Assembly: GCA_018816665.1 (NCBI GenBank)
Contig: JAHIVM010000352.1
Location: 1-7,795 of the forward strand
Origin: Candidatus Zixiibacteriota bacterium
GTDB taxonomy: Bacteria > Zixibacteria > MSB-5A5 > GN15 > FEB-12
Length of the DNA: 7,795 nucleotides
Reading direction: 5' to 3'
The position numbers and the translations under genes were made by a program. Below the pieces are notes generated by a model that worked only from the letters and a program-made list of their open reading frames with translations, was not told the DNA's origin and did not search any database. Positions 5,926 through 7,795 of this stretch are shown one piece after another (within the stretch, counting starts at the first letter, position 1; every line of letters starts with the position of its first letter).

Positions 5926-7500
5926 TCACTTCAACAACAGCATCTTCCGCGACACCTGGTCCGCCCCCGTGGACAGGCGATAGAAATACACTCCTGAAGC
6001 CACAGCCCGCCCCGATTGGTCGGTTCCATCCCAAGTTGCTCGATGAAGACCGGCCCCAAAAGAACCCGATATCAGCGATTTCACCTCCTGGCCCAAAACG
6101 TTGTGTACGTTCAGAGTGATCTCCATGCGGCAGGGGAGTTCGAACTCTATGGTTGTCGATGGATTGAAAGGATTGGGGTAGTTCTGACGCAGTCTGATGT
6201 TGTCCGGCAACAGTAGTGGGTTGTCATCTGGCGCATCCACGGCGGTCGTGTCCCAACCGGCATAGAAATCCACCTGACCGGTCCAGAGAGTTCCGCTGCT
6301 TGTGCGCGAATAGACCGCGAAGTCATCTACCCCGTCACCATTGAAATCACCTACTCCGCGCACTTCACGGCCGTAGTAATCCTGCGGACCAGGGACGTCG
6401 CTATCGCGCCAAAACACATCAGGCAGGCTGTCAACATCGGGCCCACCCAAGTAGACGTGTACTTCTCCATCGAGCATGTACGTCCACACCAGGTCGGGAT
6501 ACCCGTCATTATTGATGTCCCCAACGCAGTCGGCATCAGTCGGCGGACTGTATCCGGTCCAAGTAGTCACCTGGATATCCATGCTGTCATCCATAGCAGG
6601 ACCACCGAAGTAGACCCCATATGGATCGTTTGCCCCGCCTGCGATCAGTATGTCCTCGTAGCCGTCTGCGTTGAAATCGCCCAGTGGAACCAATGTCTTG
6701 CCAAACTGAGGAGAGGTATTGTTGATCTGGAAGTCTGCGATTGTATCAAAATCAGGGCCGCCGAAGTAGAACTTCACGAAGTTCGTATCACGATTCATGA
6801 ACGCAGCTACGGCAAGATCGGGATACCCATCCCCATTCCAGTCAGTGATTGCCAGGTTGCGTCCGTAATCTGTGGACGTATCTGGAATGACATACTCGGC
6901 TATCGTGTCACTTCCTGCCTCTATGTCATAGATCTTCACGAATCCACCGTTGACATCAAGACTCAAAGGAATTTCAAGATTGCCATCGTCGTCCAAGTCG
7001 GCAGAGGAGGAAATCACATTTGAGTAGTGACGGCCTAACACCATATCTGCCGTATCATCCATCAAAGGCCCACCAAAATGTACCTGAAAGAAGAAATCAG
7101 GAGGTACGATCACTCCAAGATCAAGATAACCATCGCGGTTAATGTCGCCAATTGCGTTCATAATCGAATAGAGATTCACATACTCTGCGTCATACACCCC
7201 GTCTGGCGGATTGCCCCCGAAGAACAAGTACGCGTTGTCATCGGAGCCCGAAAAGGCATACCGTGAGAGAAGCACGTCATCTATGCCATCATCGTTCCAA
7301 TCACCAAGCGGAACAGTGGTGCGGCCGAAGAAGGTGCTGTCAGTGATATCCTGAATCACTAGAAACCGATTGACTGAGTCTAAGCCGACCTCGGACCGGA
7401 CATACGACGGTGCGAAGTTCTCTGCAAAGCACGGTGATATACAGGCACACAGCGCCACAGCTAGCGGAGCGATTATCTTGATGGCGTAGTGATACTTCAC
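5926..7500 (-). CDS. Secreted FG-GAP/VCBS seven-repeat beta-propeller with C-terminal sorting-type domain
   Basis: A 524-residue protein read from GTG 7500. A signal peptide occupies residues 1-26 (MKYHYAIKIIAPLAVALCAC, then ISPCFA before ENF), so it is exported. Seven calcium-binding loops of DxNxDGxxD type follow, starting near residues 67, 119, 168, 220, 275, 328 and 385: DWNDDGIDD, DINRDGYLD, DLDDDGNLE, DWNGDGYPD, DFNADGYED, DINNDGYPD and DFNGDGVDD. Six spacings of about 49-57 residues and recurrent 'YFGGP' strands fit an integrin-alpha-like seven-bladed propeller. Residues about 437-524 (LRQNYPNPFNPSTTIEFELP onwards, ending KMLLLK) are a C-terminal domain of the type-IX-secretion sorting / FlgD-Ig-like kind, with 'WDGTDQSGRAVASGVYFYRL' as its signature. 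The likely role is a cell-surface or secreted protein that binds a ligand or matrix; no enzyme motif is visible. GTG 7500 was chosen because an SD lies 8 nt upstream and it begins the signal peptide. The open frame extends to a TTG at 7584, but that overlaps a promoter. It has its own promoter and is separated from DUF4159 by repeats. Confidence 0.9.
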   Translation of the reverse strand: MKYHYAIKIIAPLAVALCACISPCFAENFAPSYVRSEVGLDSVNRFLVIQDITDSTFFGRTTVPLGDWNDDGIDDVLLSRYAFSGSDDNAYLFFGGNPPDGVYDAEYVNLYSIMNAIGDINRDGYLDLGVIVPPDFFFQVHFGGPLMDDTADMVLGRHYSNVISSSADLDDDGNLEIPLSLDVNGGFVKIYDIEAGSDTIAEYVIPDTSTDYGRNLAITDWNGDGYPDLAVAAFMNRDTNFVKFYFGGPDFDTIADFQINNTSPQFGKTLVPLGDFNADGYEDILIAGGANDPYGVYFGGPAMDDSMDIQVTTWTGYSPPTDADCVGDINNDGYPDLVWTYMLDGEVHVYLGGPDVDSLPDVFWRDSDVPGPQDYYGREVRGVGDFNGDGVDDFAVYSRTSSGTLWTGQVDFYAGWDTTAVDAPDDNPLLLPDNIRLRQNYPNPFNPSTTIEFELPCRMEITLNVHNVLGQEVKSLISGSFGAGLHRATWDGTDQSGRAVASGVYFYRLSTGADQVSRKMLLLK

Positions 7501-7507
7501 GGACGGT

Positions 7508-7514
7508 CCCTCCC
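7508..7514 (-). promoter_or_regulatory. Strong Shine-Dalgarno selecting a GTG start
   Basis: GGGAGGG on the minus strand, with its GGAGG core (7509-7513) 8 nt before the GTG at 7500. This sets the start of the FG-GAP gene at GTG rather than at the upstream TTG (7584). Confidence 0.75.
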
Positions 7515-7555
7515 TTCTTCCGGTCTCATCAAGAGCACGGGGGCGATTCAAGGAC

Positions 7556-7584
7556 AATATAGGACACCTTGTGACGGAGGACAA
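7556..7584 (-). promoter_or_regulatory. Sigma70-type promoter of the FG-GAP gene
   Basis: On the minus strand TTGTCC (7579-7584, 4/6 to TTGACA) and TATATT (7556-7561, 5/6 to TATAAT) are separated by exactly 17 bases. Predicted transcription start is near 7549, giving a leader of about 49 nt that contains the strong SD. The family-specific promoter code of this organism is unknown, so this is consensus matching only. Confidence 0.5.
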
Positions 7585-7694
7585 CCGGATTATGTGCAGG
7601 TGGTCTAGAACCCCGTTGACGGTACCGATCCGGAAGTCAGACGCTGTAGATCGATCCGGGTGCCACAGTCAAGTCCGCTTGGCTGTGTTGTTGA

Positions 7695-7706
7695 GGAACC
7701 GGTTCC
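7695..7706. repeat. 12-bp perfect palindrome
   Basis: GGAACCGGTTCC is fully self-complementary and runs into an eight-C tract. It lies about 110 bases upstream of the FG-GAP promoter -35, which is far for a repressor operator but possible for an activator site. It could also be chance in GC-rich DNA. Confidence 0.35.
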
Positions 7707-7750
7707 CCCCCCTAGCGCAGGTCTCCGCAAGATGCTTCGGGCCGGTAACC

Positions 7751-7778
7751 GTGGGCGGCAGACGCCCTCGTCTGCCCC
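7751..7778. repeat. Dispersed palindromic (REP-like) repeat, full copy
   Basis: Begins GTGGGCGGCAGACG exactly as at 5890 and ends CGTCTGCCCC. The stem arms GGCAGACG (7757-7764) and CGTCTGCC (7769-7776) are identical to the other full copy, while the loop is CCCT instead of TCC. Same orientation as the copies near 5800-5916. Confidence 0.75.
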
Positions 7779-7795
7779 ATACCGAATACTGTGGG

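Larger units (their letters stand above)
7585..7795. other. Upstream intergenic region, no gene seen
   Basis: No convincing reading frame on either strand. It contains two direct copies of CGATCCGG (7626-7633, 7652-7659), the GGAACCGGTTCC palindrome, a C8 tract (7705-7712) and a full palindromic repeat. The last bases, GTGGG at 7791-7795, match the first five of that repeat, so another copy may start at the window edge. Confidence 0.5.

Noticed and set aside
6457..7023. A 188-codon plus-strand frame opposite the FG-GAP gene
   Set aside because: Its repeating Ile/Val/Asp pattern is the antisense image of the calcium-loop repeats.
5926..7500. FG-GAP protein as a lipoprotein (cysteines near the end of the signal peptide)
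   Set aside because: The Leu-Cys-Ala-Cys stretch does not fit a standard lipobox, and CFA before Glu makes a good signal peptidase I site.

Overview
The window carries four protein genes, all on the minus strand, so transcription runs from right to left. They have the character of an FCB-group-like bacterium: a secreted beta-propeller with an 'NYPNPFNPSTT'-type C-terminal domain, and a DUF4159 / DUF4175-like / TPR envelope gene set. Such combinations are common in uncultured lineages such as Zixibacteria, Latescibacteria, KSB1 and Calditrichaeota. I favour something Zixibacteria-like, but this is inferred from protein style, not from a marker gene. Base composition is mixed and GC-leaning.

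Layout in transcription order (right to left). (1) 7501-7795 is a non-coding upstream region with one full dispersed palindromic repeat (7751-7778), a 12-bp perfect palindrome (7695-7706) and a good sigma70-type promoter (7556-7584). (2) 7500-5926 encodes an exported seven-repeat FG-GAP (VCBS) calcium-loop beta-propeller with a C-terminal sorting/FlgD-Ig-like domain; it starts at GTG behind a strong Shine-Dalgarno. (3) 5925-5739 is an intergenic spacer holding a cluster of full and partial copies of the same palindromic repeat. (4) 5738-5001 encodes a secreted stand-alone DUF4159 protein whose start looks leaderless. (5) 5000-4898 is a 103-base spacer. (6) 4897-1454 encodes a 1147-residue membrane-anchored protein with a DUF4175-like architecture: three N-terminal TM helices, periplasmic beta domains, a very long Gln/Met/Glu-rich coiled coil, and two close cysteine pairs. 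(7) 1457 to the left edge is the first 485 codons of an exported TPR protein. It has no stop inside the window, so it is easy to miss. It starts in an ATGA overlap with the stop of the DUF4175-like gene.

The last three genes look like one transcription unit for a periplasmic/inner-membrane assembly of unknown function. DUF4159 and DUF4175-type proteins are commonly encoded near MoxR AAA ATPases, DUF58 and von Willebrand A (Bat-type) proteins. None of these lies in the window, so any such partners must be beyond the left edge or elsewhere. The FG-GAP gene is separated by the repeat cluster, has its own promoter, and is probably an independent unit. The most unusual features are the repeat family, the leaderless DUF4159 start and the CNN-type cysteine pairs in the coiled-coil protein. 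I see no RNA genes, CRISPR array, insertion sequence or phage gene.
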